Made by a program: the position numbers and the translations under genes
Shown here: positions 18,359-26,978 of the stretch, in pieces
How the letters are laid out: each line of letters begins with the position of its first letter
How positions within the stretch are numbered: the first letter of the stretch is position 1
Notes under the pieces: generated by a model
What the model was told of the DNA's origin: nothing
Seen by the model: the letters and a program-made list of their open reading frames with translations, nothing else
Database searches by the model: none
NCBI GenBank assembly: GCA_022843485.1
Contig: JALHNM010000006.1
Span: 62,001 to 126,000, forward strand
Source: Fimbriimonadaceae bacterium
Lineage (GTDB): Bacteria; Armatimonadota; Fimbriimonadia; Fimbriimonadales; Fimbriimonadaceae
Direction: 5' to 3'
Length of the DNA: 64,000 nt

Positions 18359-19300
18359 CTAGTATCCGAGCTCCGGATCGACCGGGCGGGGCGGGTGGCC
18401 GCCAAGCAAGGCGGTGAGTAGGGTGGCAAGGGCGGCGAAGCGGAGGGTTTCGGCCTCGTCGACGTGGCCGCCCCCGTGGGGGGACATCACGACCGTCTCG
18501 AGCTCGTGGAACGGCCAGGCCGAGGGGTGGACCGGCCCGCCGTCCGGCCCCGGGTAGACGTACCAGGCGTCGATCCCGGCGGCGGTGACGGTGCCGTCGA
18601 GGAGGGCGAGGTACAGAGCTTCTTCGTCGATGACCGGCCCCCGGGCCACGTTCACGATGAGCCGGGGCGGCCGGAGGGCTGCGATCTCCGCCGCCCCGAC
18701 GAGCCCCCGGGTCTCAGGCGTGAGCGGGCAGCAAACGACCAGCGCGTGCGCCCCCTCCAGGGCTCCCGCGAGTCCGTCCGCGCCTACCGCCCCCTGACTG
18801 GCCCGCCTCCGCACGCCCACAACCTCCATACCCAGCCCCCGCAGCGCGGCCCCGACCCGTTCGCCCACCGCCCCGAGCCCCACCACGACCGCCCGCTTGC
18901 CGCCGAGCTGCACCGACGGGGGCGCGCCCTCGCCGCGGCCGAACCAGCGCCCCTCCCGCAGGGCCCGGTCGGCCTGCGGGACCGCCCGCGCCGCCGCCAG
19001 CAGCAACCCCACCGCCAGTTCCGCCGTCGCCTGGGCGTTGTGGTGGAGGTTGTAGACCGGCACGCCCCGGGCCCGCGCCTGGGCGAGCGTCCGCTCCCCG
19101 ACCCCGGCCCACGGCACGATGAGCCCGCGCAGCCCGTGCAGCGCTTCGAGGTCACCCGGGCGCCCGTCGACCAGCCACGTCGTGACGGCCGGGGGCGGGG
19201 CCCCGAAGCTCAGCCCACACCGCCCTGCTAGCGTCCGCTCGAGGACCGCCCGCGCTTCCGCATCGGTCTCCCCGCTCACATGGACGTGCTCGCCCGCCAT
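18359..19300 (-). CDS. D-2-hydroxyacid dehydrogenase family protein
   Basis: 313 residues from ATG 19300. NAD-dependent 2-hydroxyacid dehydrogenases interconvert hydroxy and keto acids; the substrate is not predictable here. The nucleotide site is GLGAVGERVGAALRGLGMEVVG, consistent with GxGxxG. NVARGPVIDEEAL carries the catalytic Arg, and SPHGGGH supplies the His. The Glu-bearing loop usually ending in DVxxxEP reads GIDAWYVYPG, so it is divergent. Not obviously linked to its neighbours. Confidence 0.8.
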   Translation of the reverse strand: MAGEHVHVSGETDAEARAVLERTLAGRCGLSFGAPPPAVTTWLVDGRPGDLEALHGLRGLIVPWAGVGERTLAQARARGVPVYNLHHNAQATAELAVGLLLAAARAVPQADRALREGRWFGRGEGAPPSVQLGGKRAVVVGLGAVGERVGAALRGLGMEVVGVRRRASQGAVGADGLAGALEGAHALVVCCPLTPETRGLVGAAEIAALRPPRLIVNVARGPVIDEEALYLALLDGTVTAAGIDAWYVYPGPDGGPVHPSAWPFHELETVVMSPHGGGHVDEAETLRFAALATLLTALLGGHPPRPVDPELGY

Positions 19301-19440
19301 GCCCCATTCTCGCCCCCGACCCGTCCCCCTCCCGGGTTCTTCGGGCCAGACGGCCCCCACACCGACTCAACTCGCCCCCAAAAGGCACCGGAGTTTCGAG
19401 CACAGGCGGCCAGTGGGCGTTCGGTCTTCAGACCTGGACA

Positions 19441-19463
19441 TTAACGTAATGTTAACACTCGCC
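19441..19463 (+). promoter_or_regulatory. Putative Pho box upstream of PhoA-family phosphatase
   Basis: TTAACG (19441-19446) and TTAACA (19452-19457) are direct repeats with an 11-base period, immediately followed by CTCGCC. The same arrangement precedes the phosphoesterase at 31541. Repeats with this period are the form of PhoP/PhoB boxes. CAGAAT (19468-19473) could be the -10 element. Regulator identity is inferred. Confidence 0.55.
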
Positions 19464-19506
19464 CCGTCAGAATAGCCGGTAGCCCGCCGGGCCCTGACCT
19501 GACGTT

Positions 19507-21000
19507 ATGCGACGAACGCTCCCGACCCTCGCCCTCCTCCTCGCCCTCGCGCCGGCCTCCATCGCCCAAGACCGGCTCCCGACGGGCAACGTCGTGTTCT
19601 TCCACCCGGACGGCACCGGGGCAAACCATTGGGCCGCGGCCCGGATGTACTGGTACGGGCCCGACGCAGTCATGAACTGGGACCGACTCCCGCACATGGC
19701 CCTGTACCGCGGGCACATGGGAGACCAGATCGTCGGCACCTCGAACGGCGGCGCGACGGTCCACGCGTTCGGCTACAAGGTCGCGGGGCCGGGCAGCTTC
19801 GGCAAGGACGGGGACGGTCTCCTGAACCCCCCGACCGACCGCTCGATCCAGTCGCTGAGCGGCTATTCCGGCAGCCTCCTGCGCGAGGCGGCCGCCAAGG
19901 GCCACCCGATCGGCGTGGTGAACGACGGCCACATCGGCGAGCCGGGCACTGGCGCGTTCCTGGCCGAGGTCGGCAGCCGCCGGGACTGGGAGGGCATCAC
20001 GAAGCAGATCCTGCTCGGCCGCCCCGGGGCAGAGGACCGGCGACCGGAGGTCATCATGGGCGGCGGCGAGGAGACCATGCTGCCGGAGGGCGTGGCCGGA
20101 GTCCACGGTCCAGGCAAGCGCAAGGACGGGCTCAACCTCATTGAAACGGTGCGAGCGGACGGCTACGAGGTCGTGCGCACCCGGGCCGAGCTCGCAGCGC
20201 TCAAGGCACGGCTCGATGCTGAACCGGACTTCACGCCCCGGGTGCTCGGGGTCTTCGCCCGGTTCCACACGTTCAACGACGAGAGCGAGGAGAAGCTCAT
20301 CGCGGACGGCTTCGTCAACCCTGCCGTCCCGCGTGACGACCGCCGTTCGAACCTCGTGCTCTTCGGTTCGCCGAACCCGTCCTCGCCCAGCTTCGACCCG
20401 CCGACGGTGGCCGAGATGACCGAGGTCGCCCTCACCGTGCTCCAGCGCCACGCTGCCAAGGCCAGCCGCCCGTTCGCCCTGGTCGTCGAGCCGGAGAGCA
20501 CGGACAACTTCGGGAACAACAACAACGCGATCGGCTCGCTCACCGCGATGGCCCGGGCGGATCAGGCGATCGGCGCGATCCTCGAGTTCATCGAGGCCAA
20601 CCCCAAGACCCTGGTGCTCACCGCGGCGGACAGCGACGCGAGCGGCCTGCAGCTCGACGACCAGGAGGAGGGCAAGCCGGTCGGGGCGGCGAGCACGAAC
20701 GAGTCTGCCGGGCTCCCGAACGTCGAGAACCCGCTAGACGGGGTGTACGGTCGGGGGACGGTCGCGTTCTCGTCCATGCCGGACCAGTTCGGCCAGACCC
20801 ACGGGTTCGGCGTGTTCTGGTCGAGTGGGTCGGACGTGGCTGGGGGGGTCCTGAGCCGTGCGGCGGGGCTGAACGCCGAGCTTCTGACCACTCGCTTCTC
20901 GGCCCGGTTCGACAGCACGGACGTGTACCGGGTGCTTTTCGGGACCCTGTTCGGACGCTTGCCGGAGGCCCAGCCGGGCCGCCGGGCGCCCGGACGCTGA
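19507..21000 (+). CDS. Exported alkaline phosphatase family protein with altered metal ligands
   Basis: 497 residues. Signal peptide to about residue 20 (APASIA). The PhoA fold is indicated by FFHPDGTGANH (metal Asp35) and GTSNGGATVHAFGYK, where Ser79 aligns with the phosphorylated Ser102 of Escherichia coli PhoA and Thr78 replaces the preceding Asp. Glu328 and Asp333 fit Glu322/Asp327, but the zinc ligand His331 aligns with Asn337. In TAADSDASG, Asp375 is kept and His370 becomes Ser376. His432 fits His412. Two usual zinc ligands are therefore replaced, and activity or metal use may differ. The Pho-box-like site upstream supports a role in phosphate scavenging. Confidence 0.82.
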   Translation: MRRTLPTLALLLALAPASIAQDRLPTGNVVFFHPDGTGANHWAAARMYWYGPDAVMNWDRLPHMALYRGHMGDQIVGTSNGGATVHAFGYKVAGPGSFGKDGDGLLNPPTDRSIQSLSGYSGSLLREAAAKGHPIGVVNDGHIGEPGTGAFLAEVGSRRDWEGITKQILLGRPGAEDRRPEVIMGGGEETMLPEGVAGVHGPGKRKDGLNLIETVRADGYEVVRTRAELAALKARLDAEPDFTPRVLGVFARFHTFNDESEEKLIADGFVNPAVPRDDRRSNLVLFGSPNPSSPSFDPPTVAEMTEVALTVLQRHAAKASRPFALVVEPESTDNFGNNNNAIGSLTAMARADQAIGAILEFIEANPKTLVLTAADSDASGLQLDDQEEGKPVGAASTNESAGLPNVENPLDGVYGRGTVAFSSMPDQFGQTHGFGVFWSSGSDVAGGVLSRAAGLNAELLTTRFSARFDSTDVYRVLFGTLFGRLPEAQPGRRAPGR

Positions 21001-21045
21001 GGCGAGCGGGCACCGGCCCCACGGTCCGGCTAGAATGGGCCACCG

Positions 21046-21408
21046 ATGGAGACGGTGCTGCTGGTCGTGATCGTGGTGCTGCTCGCAGGGCTCGCCCTGG
21101 GGGCGGCGCTCGTCGGGCAGACCGTGAAGGCCCTCCGCCAGTCGGTGCGGGACCTCGACACCCGGATCGTGCGCCTACAAAAGGAACTCGACCGGCAGCA
21201 AGCGGCGCTCGACGGCCTGAGGGCCCGACTCGCCGAGCGGCCGGAGGATCCGTTCATCGGTGTCTTAGACGCCGTCCAGCGGGTCCGCAACCGGGGATGG
21301 CTCGCCACCGTCGCATTCATCGGCAGCCGCCTGATTCGGTCATACTGGAGCGGGAAGGCGAACCGTAAGGCGCTCCCCGCGCCTTCCAGTCGGGAGAAGA
21401 CACGATGA
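21046..21408 (+). CDS. Small membrane-anchored coiled-coil protein
   Basis: 120 residues: an N-terminal membrane helix (about 3-25), then a heptad-rich helix (about 27-70: RQSVRDLDTRIVRLQKELDR), then a weakly hydrophobic stretch (WLATVAFIGSRLI) and a basic tail. This resembles DUF948-type envelope proteins often found beside YtxH proteins, as here. The end overlaps the next gene by four bases (ATGA). Probable inner-membrane structural or stress role; inferred only. Confidence 0.7.
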   Translation: METVLLVVIVVLLAGLALGAALVGQTVKALRQSVRDLDTRIVRLQKELDRQQAALDGLRARLAERPEDPFIGVLDAVQRVRNRGWLATVAFIGSRLIRSYWSGKANRKALPAPSSREKTR

Positions 21409-21635
21409 ACAATTCGGAAGACAAGAACGCTTTGGTGTACCTGCTCGCTGGGTTCGGGCTCGGCGCGCTGATCGGGGCCCTGGCCGGGCTGCTGTTCGCC
21501 CCCAAGACCGGCACGGAGACTCGCGAAGAGATCGCCGACCGGGTGAAGGAGCTCAAGGGCAAGACCGAGGAGTGGATCGCCGAGCAACGGGCGAAGCGGC
21601 TGACCGTCAAGGACCCCGAAGAGATCGGGGCCTGA
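21405..21635 (+). CDS. YtxH domain-containing protein
   Basis: 76 residues. One glycine-rich membrane helix (LLAGFGLGALIGALAGLLFAP) is followed by the KTGTETREEIADRVKELK segment, the hallmark order of the YtxH family. A charged helical tail completes it. Family members are linked to general stress in Bacillus, without a known mechanism. Coupled to the preceding coiled-coil gene. Confidence 0.8.
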   Translation: MNNSEDKNALVYLLAGFGLGALIGALAGLLFAPKTGTETREEIADRVKELKGKTEEWIAEQRAKRLTVKDPEEIGA

Positions 21636-21745
21636 CCCTCCCCCTCTCCAAGCGGCGTTCGGGGGCCCGGCCGTGCGGCCCGGGCCCCCGTCGCTCTCTC
21701 GTGTACGGGCTCACGTTCGCACCGAGAACCTGGTAACGTCATCGC

Positions 21746-22906
21746 GTGTCCTGGTGGCGGATCTCTCTGTGGGTCGGGCTCGTCGCCCTCGTCGTCGCCT
21801 TCCTCTGGGCCGTCCGGGGGGTCCTTCTCCCGTTCGTGCTCGCCTTCGTGGTCGCGATCGTGCTCGAGCCGATCGTGACGAGGATGCGCCGGGTCGGGGT
21901 GCCCCGTCCCCTCACCGCGGTCGTCTTCACGGTCGGGGCGTTCGGGGTGCTCGGCGGCATCATCGCCCTCACCTCGCCGTTCGTGGCCGCGCAGGCTGGC
22001 GGCCTGGCGGCGCGGGTCGAGATGACTTACGCCGAGCTCACGACCCACGGGCCGGAAGGGCCGTTCGCCCAGGTCGATCGGCTGATCGCCCAGAACGCGG
22101 GGCTCCTAGAGCAGTTCAACCTCCCCACCACCCGGCAAGGGCTGGTCGATAAGTACGTCACCCCGAACCAGGAACAGATCACGGCCACGGCCCAGCGGTT
22201 CTTGACGGGCGGCGTCGTGGGGCTGCTCTCGGCTGGTTCCCAGGTGTTCCTGCTCGTCCTCACTCCCCTGTTCGTGTTCTATCTCTTGATGGACATGGAC
22301 CTGTTCCGAGAGCGCATCGCCACGTGGATCCCGCCCTCGATCCGGGCGGGGACGCTCGACACGATCGCCGAGATCAGCGGCATCTTCAAGAGCTACCTGC
22401 GCGGGCTCGTGACGACGATCCTCATCTACGGCTCGCTGATGACGCTCGTCATGTACCTCCTGGGCGTGAAGGCCTTCGCCGTGCTCGGGACGGTGATGGG
22501 GCTCTTCTATCTCATCCCCGTTCTGGGGGGTCTTTTTAGTTCGGCGATCGTCTTCCTCGTGCTGCTGCTGAGCCAGCAGACCGGGAGCGTGGCGGGGTTC
22601 GCGCTGAGCGAGCCCTGGATGTACGCCGCCGCCGTGGTCGGGGTGCTCTTCGTGGTCGGCTTCGCCTACGACGCCGTGATCAACCCGAAGATCGTCGGGA
22701 GCGCGGTGGCGCTCCACCCGCTGGTGGCGGTGTTCGTCGTGTTCTCGGCGAGCGCCCTCTTCGGCCTCCCGGGCATGCTCGTGGCCTACCCGATCGCGGG
22801 GGCCATCAAGGTCACCCTGGAAAAGCTCCTGCGGGTGAGCACCTCAGACGAAGGCAGCGTCCGCCTCCCCGCCGTCCCCCTCCGCCACCGGGCCGCCGAG
22901 GCCTGA
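21746..22906 (+). CDS. AI-2E family transporter (PerM/YhhT-like)
   Basis: 386 residues from GTG 21746. Multi-spanning membrane protein with early paired helices, a central soluble segment (about 75-150) and later helices containing GLFYLIPVLGGLFSSAIVF and INPKIVGSAVALHPL, the conserved tail motifs of the family. Members export varied small molecules or act in sodium/proton exchange; the autoinducer-2 name comes from one member and is not evidence of function here. It ends 14 bases before a convergent gene. Confidence 0.85.
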   Translation: MSWWRISLWVGLVALVVAFLWAVRGVLLPFVLAFVVAIVLEPIVTRMRRVGVPRPLTAVVFTVGAFGVLGGIIALTSPFVAAQAGGLAARVEMTYAELTTHGPEGPFAQVDRLIAQNAGLLEQFNLPTTRQGLVDKYVTPNQEQITATAQRFLTGGVVGLLSAGSQVFLLVLTPLFVFYLLMDMDLFRERIATWIPPSIRAGTLDTIAEISGIFKSYLRGLVTTILIYGSLMTLVMYLLGVKAFAVLGTVMGLFYLIPVLGGLFSSAIVFLVLLLSQQTGSVAGFALSEPWMYAAAVVGVLFVVGFAYDAVINPKIVGSAVALHPLVAVFVVFSASALFGLPGMLVAYPIAGAIKVTLEKLLRVSTSDEGSVRLPAVPLRHRAAEA

Positions 22907-22920
22907 CCCGGCGGCCGGGC

Positions 22921-24401
22921 TCAGGGCGAGACGTACTCGAAGTGCGTTCCCTCGAGCGTCACCGAGTAGCCCCCCGGTAGCGGCGAGGCGGGCCAGACGT
23001 GGAGGCGGGCCTGCACCGAGCCGTCGAGGCCGAGGAACCGCGCCACGCGTCCCCGCGCCACCGACTCCACCGTGCGGGCCTTCGGGCCGAGCTCGAGGAG
23101 GCGGGCCGGGCGCTCGTCCCAGGTGCCGGTGGTGGGGTCGAACAGCTCCACCCGCACCCAGTACCGGCCCGGCCGGTCCGTGGTCACCCGGGCTTCGGCC
23201 CAGAGGTTCGTCGGCACCGGGCCCACCGACCCGCCGAAGGAGAGGGACACGGAGCCGGAAGCCCCCGGCGTGGCCCGCACCGACCCCTCGCGGCGCTCGG
23301 CCTGGCCCGAATCGGCCCGGACCCAGGCCATCGGCGACGAGCCGGTGTAGGGAGTGAGCAGGATCGCCCGCCATGCCCCGTCCGGCCCTGGGCCAGCACC
23401 GACGAGTTCGCCCTTGTTGTTGATCGCCTGAAGACCCGCGACCTTCCACCCGCGGGCGGACTCGTCGAGCATGGGATTGAGGGGGAGAGTGCCCGTGGCC
23501 TCCGACCAAAGGGCGGGCTGGCCCGACTGGGGGTTGCCGACCGAGAGCAGGGCCTGCCCGACGTCGTTGACCGCGATCGAACCCGAGGTCGTGAAGCCTG
23601 TCGGGAGCCCGAGGTAGAAGAGGCCCCGCTCCCTCGTCCATCCGACCGCTTCGTCGTTGGAGAAGCGGCGGAGGTGGCCGACAACGAGGCCGTCGTCGTT
23701 GACGTCATGGAACGCGAGAACGTCCCACCCCGCCAGAGGGAGCACGTCGGTGAACCCCCGATCCCTGGTCCAAACGAAGGAGTACGTCCGGGGGAACCCG
23801 GTCTCGCGGGTCGTCAGGCCGACGACGTCACCGCGACGGTTCACCCCGTGCCCGATCGAAGAGATCGGCTCATAGTGCGAGCCGAGAATCGTGTAGCCTC
23901 GATCCGGTTCGAAGAGCATCGCCCGCGAAAGGTGGCGGCCGTTCACGACGACCGTCCGGATCCCCGTGACCCGACCGTCCCCGGACGCCCCGTTCCCGAA
24001 GTACCGGTACCGCTCGAGCCGAAGGAGGAACTGTGCGCCACCTGCTTCAGTCCAGCGAAAAAGTCGATCGACCGCCCCGCTGAAGGGACGGCAGTTGCCC
24101 AGCACCGACCCATCATCGGTGACGACGAGGGGCTGCACACTATGGATGATGCTCTGGCCGCCTAAGGGATGTACCGCGGACCCAGATCCGCGTCCCAGAC
24201 CCAAGCGCGGGTGCTGCCAAGGTTCCCGGCGACCCGGGACGAGTCGTTCAGGCCGAGGGCACTGCTCCCATACCGTGGCGGGGGTTCCGGTCCGATCTCT
24301 TGCAGCCGGTAGCGGACGGCCCCGGCCGGGGCCAGGGCGAGGAGGCCGGTCGCCAACGCGAGCCAAGGGCCGCTCGTCCGGGGCCGTCCGCTAGAGCTCA
24401 C
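22921..24401 (-). pseudogene. HAF-type secreted protein, paralogue of 15062-16546, with -1 frameshift
   Basis: GTG 24401 overlaps the stop of the upstream fragment (GTGA), repeating the arrangement of cassette 1. The leader (LALATGLLALAPAGAVRYRL) and the start of the body read in one frame to about 24165, reaching VWDADLGPRYIP. The homology then continues in another frame at LGGQSIIHS. Cassette 1 has ATCCCGTTTGGC where this copy has ATCCCTTAGGC, one base fewer. From there about 415 codons are intact, with HAF-like units and the full C-terminal domain. It may be a decayed gene, a sequencing error or, less likely, a frameshifting site. Confidence 0.7.
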
Positions 24402-24553
24402 TTCTTCACCCAAGCCGCCTGGTCGATCGCCACGTCCCAAGACGCGTTCGGGTCGCGAAGTGTGGCACGAGGAATCGGGGAGTCCTGCGTGCGAAGTTCG
24501 AGGGTCGTCAATGTCGTCGCTCCCGGCCTACCAAGGACTCGGCCGACGATAGT
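24398..24553 (-). pseudogene. 3' remnant of the upstream cassette gene (paralogue of 16543-18136)
   Basis: The frame ending at 24398 reads ...LRDPNASWDVAIDQAAWVKK, against LTDPNASWAVAIDQASWVKK at the end of the intact gene. The frame is closed upstream by a TAA at 24554-24556, so at most about 51 codons survive. The first part (GRVLGRPGATTLTTLELRT) could be older family sequence. The 5' body is gone, which makes this a truncated relic of a duplicated two-gene cassette. Confidence 0.7.
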
Positions 24554-24675
24554 TTACTGCAGAGTCCTCGAACAAGAACTCGCTTTGCTCGCACCGTTCT
24601 CCCGACTTGAGTCCGGGCCACCCCCGAAGACCCGTACTTTTCTGTGGCCTGACCTGGCGGCCGGGTCGGAGGGTC

Positions 24676-25650
24676 TCAGTAGACCCAGGGTTCGATGCGG
24701 TAGCGGAACGACTGCCCGGCCCGCTCCACGCGGCCGAAGCCTGGGAACGGCGTGTGGGTCCCGAAGAGGCGGAGGCCGTCGGCCACGGCCATGTCGAGCA
24801 CGAACTTCCGGGTGGCCACCGCGGCGACCGGGTCGGCGTCGAACGTATAGCACCAGTCGGGACGCTCCGTCATGAGGAAGGCATGGTGCAGCGTGTCGGC
24901 CACGTGCAGGACCTGCTCGCCGTTGGACTCCGCCCGGACGAGGCAGTGCCCGGGGGTGTGACCGAACGCGCCCTCGAAGACGAACCCCGGTCGCACGACC
25001 TTGCCCGGTTCGACGACGCGAACCCGCTCGCCGAGGGCCTTGAGAGTCCGTTGGACGTCGCGGGCTCGGACACGCCGGTCGCTCTCGGCCTCGTCAGCGA
25101 CGTTGGTCTCGGAAGGCTGCGTGCTCCAGAACCGGTGCTCCGGTTCAGGGAAGAAGACCTCGGCCTCAGGGAAGGCGGGCGTGCCGTCTAACTTGAGGAG
25201 CCCACCGATATGGTCCGGGTGGGCGTGGGTGACGAGGACGGCCTTGACGTCCTTAGTGTCGATCCCAGCGGCGGCGAGCGCGGGGACGGCCTGGGCGCCG
25301 GCTTGGGGGCCAAGCCCCGCATCGATCAACGTCACCTCCGTCCCCTTGCGAAAGGCAAGCACGTTGATCTCCAGGCCGACCGACCCCGTCCGTAGCCCCT
25401 GCGCCGCCAGGGCACGGGAGACCTCCTCGCGGTCGACGGAAGGGACGAAGGGCGCCTGGTCCACCGGGAGGACGATCGTGAGGTCTTGAAGGCTGAAGAC
25501 TTCGAAGTCACCGATCGCCGTGCGTCTGAAGACCGGGCGAGGGGCACTTGCGTCGTCCTGGGGTTCGTCCGGGGAGAGTCGAGCGAGGGTGGGCGAGGCA
25601 CCAAGGGCCAGGGCTCCGAAGAGCAGTTCGCGACGGGACACGGTGGTCAT
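24676..25650 (-). CDS. Exported MBL-fold metallo-hydrolase
   Basis: 324 residues. The N-terminus has SRRELLFGALALGASPT, an RR leader that suggests the Tat route. The metallo-beta-lactamase fold is shown by LIDAGLG, THAHPDHIGG (metal site HxHxDH), TPGHCLVRAE, HVADTLHH, and the last metal His in FGTHTPFPGFGRV. Substrate unknown; such periplasmic enzymes include lactonases and phosphodiesterases. Divergent from the riboswitch operon. Confidence 0.82.
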   Translation of the reverse strand: MTTVSRRELLFGALALGASPTLARLSPDEPQDDASAPRPVFRRTAIGDFEVFSLQDLTIVLPVDQAPFVPSVDREEVSRALAAQGLRTGSVGLEINVLAFRKGTEVTLIDAGLGPQAGAQAVPALAAAGIDTKDVKAVLVTHAHPDHIGGLLKLDGTPAFPEAEVFFPEPEHRFWSTQPSETNVADEAESDRRVRARDVQRTLKALGERVRVVEPGKVVRPGFVFEGAFGHTPGHCLVRAESNGEQVLHVADTLHHAFLMTERPDWCYTFDADPVAAVATRKFVLDMAVADGLRLFGTHTPFPGFGRVERAGQSFRYRIEPWVY

Positions 25651-25959
25651 CGTACTTTTTCGATACGGCCAAGGGAGCGAACGGGTCCCCGCAGGGCGCG
25701 ATTCGGTTCAGATTTGAAGGCCCGGGCGGGTGCAAAGGATTAGCGTTCGGCTAAGTCTCGGGGAACTGCCCTTATCGGGGTCGTTCAAGGAGAGGCCGCT
25801 CGTGGTTCTACTTGGCCGTATGGCGGCCCGCCAGGATCGGGGTTCGGAGTTCGGAGTTCGGCCCAGGGCTCACGGCGGTCTGGCTGGCCGCCGGCCGGTG
25901 ACCGATGACCAGCGACTGGGCCGTTTCTAAGGGAATCGGCCTGGTGCGGCCGATGCCTC

Positions 25960-25988
25960 TTGACATCCCGATGGCCCGGGGGTACCTT
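25960..25988 (+). promoter_or_regulatory. Housekeeping-type promoter of the riboswitch operon
   Basis: TTGACA (25960-25965) is a perfect -35 element. A 17-base spacer leads to TACCTT (25983-25988), an acceptable -10. The predicted transcript would begin around 25995, just before the P1 stem of the riboswitch. Confidence 0.7.
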
Positions 25989-25996
25989 CATGGCGT

Positions 25997-26130
25997 CCGA
26001 GGCTCGGTGGTCTTCACCGAGCAGAACGGGGGAAGTCCGGTGAGAATCCGGCGCTGTGCCGCAACGGTGTGACCTGCAAGGGTCGAGCCCGAATGCCCGC
26101 TCGGTCGACGATGGCGAGTCGCCTCCGAGC
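25997..26130 (+). promoter_or_regulatory. Cobalamin (B12) riboswitch with anti-P1 hairpin
   Basis: The conserved core GGGGGAAGTCCGGTGAGAAT, then CCGGCGCTG and CCGCAACGGTGTG, matches the cobalamin aptamer. P1 pairs CCGAG (25997-26001) with CTCGG (26100-26104). A hairpin with stem CTCGGTG/CACCGAG precedes the core. An alternative stem GCTCGG (26099-26104) with CCGAGC (26125-26130), enclosing GGCGA/TCGCC, uses the 3' strand of P1 and is a plausible expression platform. No T-run follows, so control may be translational or Rho-linked. It lies about 80 bases before a prepilin-like gene. The aptamer call is strong; the switching mechanism is inferred. Confidence 0.88.
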
Positions 26131-26207
26131 AGGGGCGGGCAAAGACGGGCGATGGCCTGTCCGCGGCCGACCCCACTCACGAGTCCCTCGTCGTCACGAG
26201 CACGACG

Positions 26208-26978
26208 ATGGGGACGCTTAGCTGGATCATGGGTTCGGTTCGCGGGGCGAAGGCTGACGGCCTCCGGCCCGGACGCGAATCGACTACCCTTGCCCCGAGT
26301 GGTTTCACGTTGGTCGAGCTGCTCGTGGTCGTGGCGATCCTCGCCGTCCTCGCCGCGGTGCTTATGCCCGTGTTCGCTTCGGCCCGAGGGGCCGCTCGAG
26401 GGGCGGCCTGCCTGAGCAACCTCCGCCAGCTCGGGCTCGCCTGGACGCTCTACGCGACCGACGCGGACGACACGGCGGCACCCAGCTACCGCTACGACCC
26501 GACCTTCCGGTACGAGACCGCCTGGGATTTCGCGTTCGACTGGGCGGAGCGGAGGGTGACGGGGCTGGGGTTCGTCGGTGCCTACGTCCGGTCGGGCGAG
26601 GTGCAGTCCTGCCCGGACTTCCGAGGAGAGGCCTGGGGACGGCCTTACAGCGGCTACGCCTACAACGCCACCTACATCGGGGGCGAAGACTTAACCGGGG
26701 TGCCGCCTGCGTCTGTCGGCCAGATCGCCGACCCGTCGGGCACCGCGCTCTTCGCCGACGCCGGTTACGGGGCCCCGATACGCGGGCACAACTTCCTCCG
26801 GGCCCCGAGCGACCCGCTCTTCGTGGCGGGCACCGTCCACTTCCGCCACTCCGGCGGCGCGAACGTCGTCTGGGCCGATGGCCACTCGAGCCGCGCCCGG
26901 CGGGCCTTCCACGCCGCCACCGACCGCCCCGGCACCGGGGCCTTGTCCGCCGACGATTCCGCCTATGACCTCGATTAG
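26208..26978 (+). CDS. Prepilin-like protein with H-X9-DG ending, B12-riboswitch controlled
   Basis: 256 residues. A charged leader (about 32 residues) ends in the prepilin peptidase site G/FTLVELL, followed by the pilin helix [20 protein letters not shown]. The globular part has [20 protein letters not shown], typical of DUF1559-type pseudopilins, and the closing motif [12 protein letters not shown] (H-X9-DG). ATG 26208 is used; ATG 26229 is an alternative. First gene after the riboswitch. Its last 14 bases overlap the next gene, so all three genes should be co-expressed when cobalamin is scarce. Confidence 0.85.
   Translation: MGTLSWIMGSVRGAKADGLRPGRESTTLAPSGFTLVELLVVVAILAVLAAVLMPVFASARGAARGAACLSNLRQLGLAWTLYATDADDTAAPSYRYDPTFRYETAWDFAFDWAERRVTGLGFVGAYVRSGEVQSCPDFRGEAWGRPYSGYAYNATYIGGEDLTGVPPASVGQIADPSGTALFADAGYGAPIRGHNFLRAPSDPLFVAGTVHFRHSGGANVVWADGHSSRARRAFHAATDRPGTGALSADDSAYDLD

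Noticed and set aside
22921-24180. Programmed frameshifting in the second HAF gene
   Set aside because: No slippery heptamer with a downstream structure is evident, and the paralogue reads straight through, so a plain deletion is likelier.
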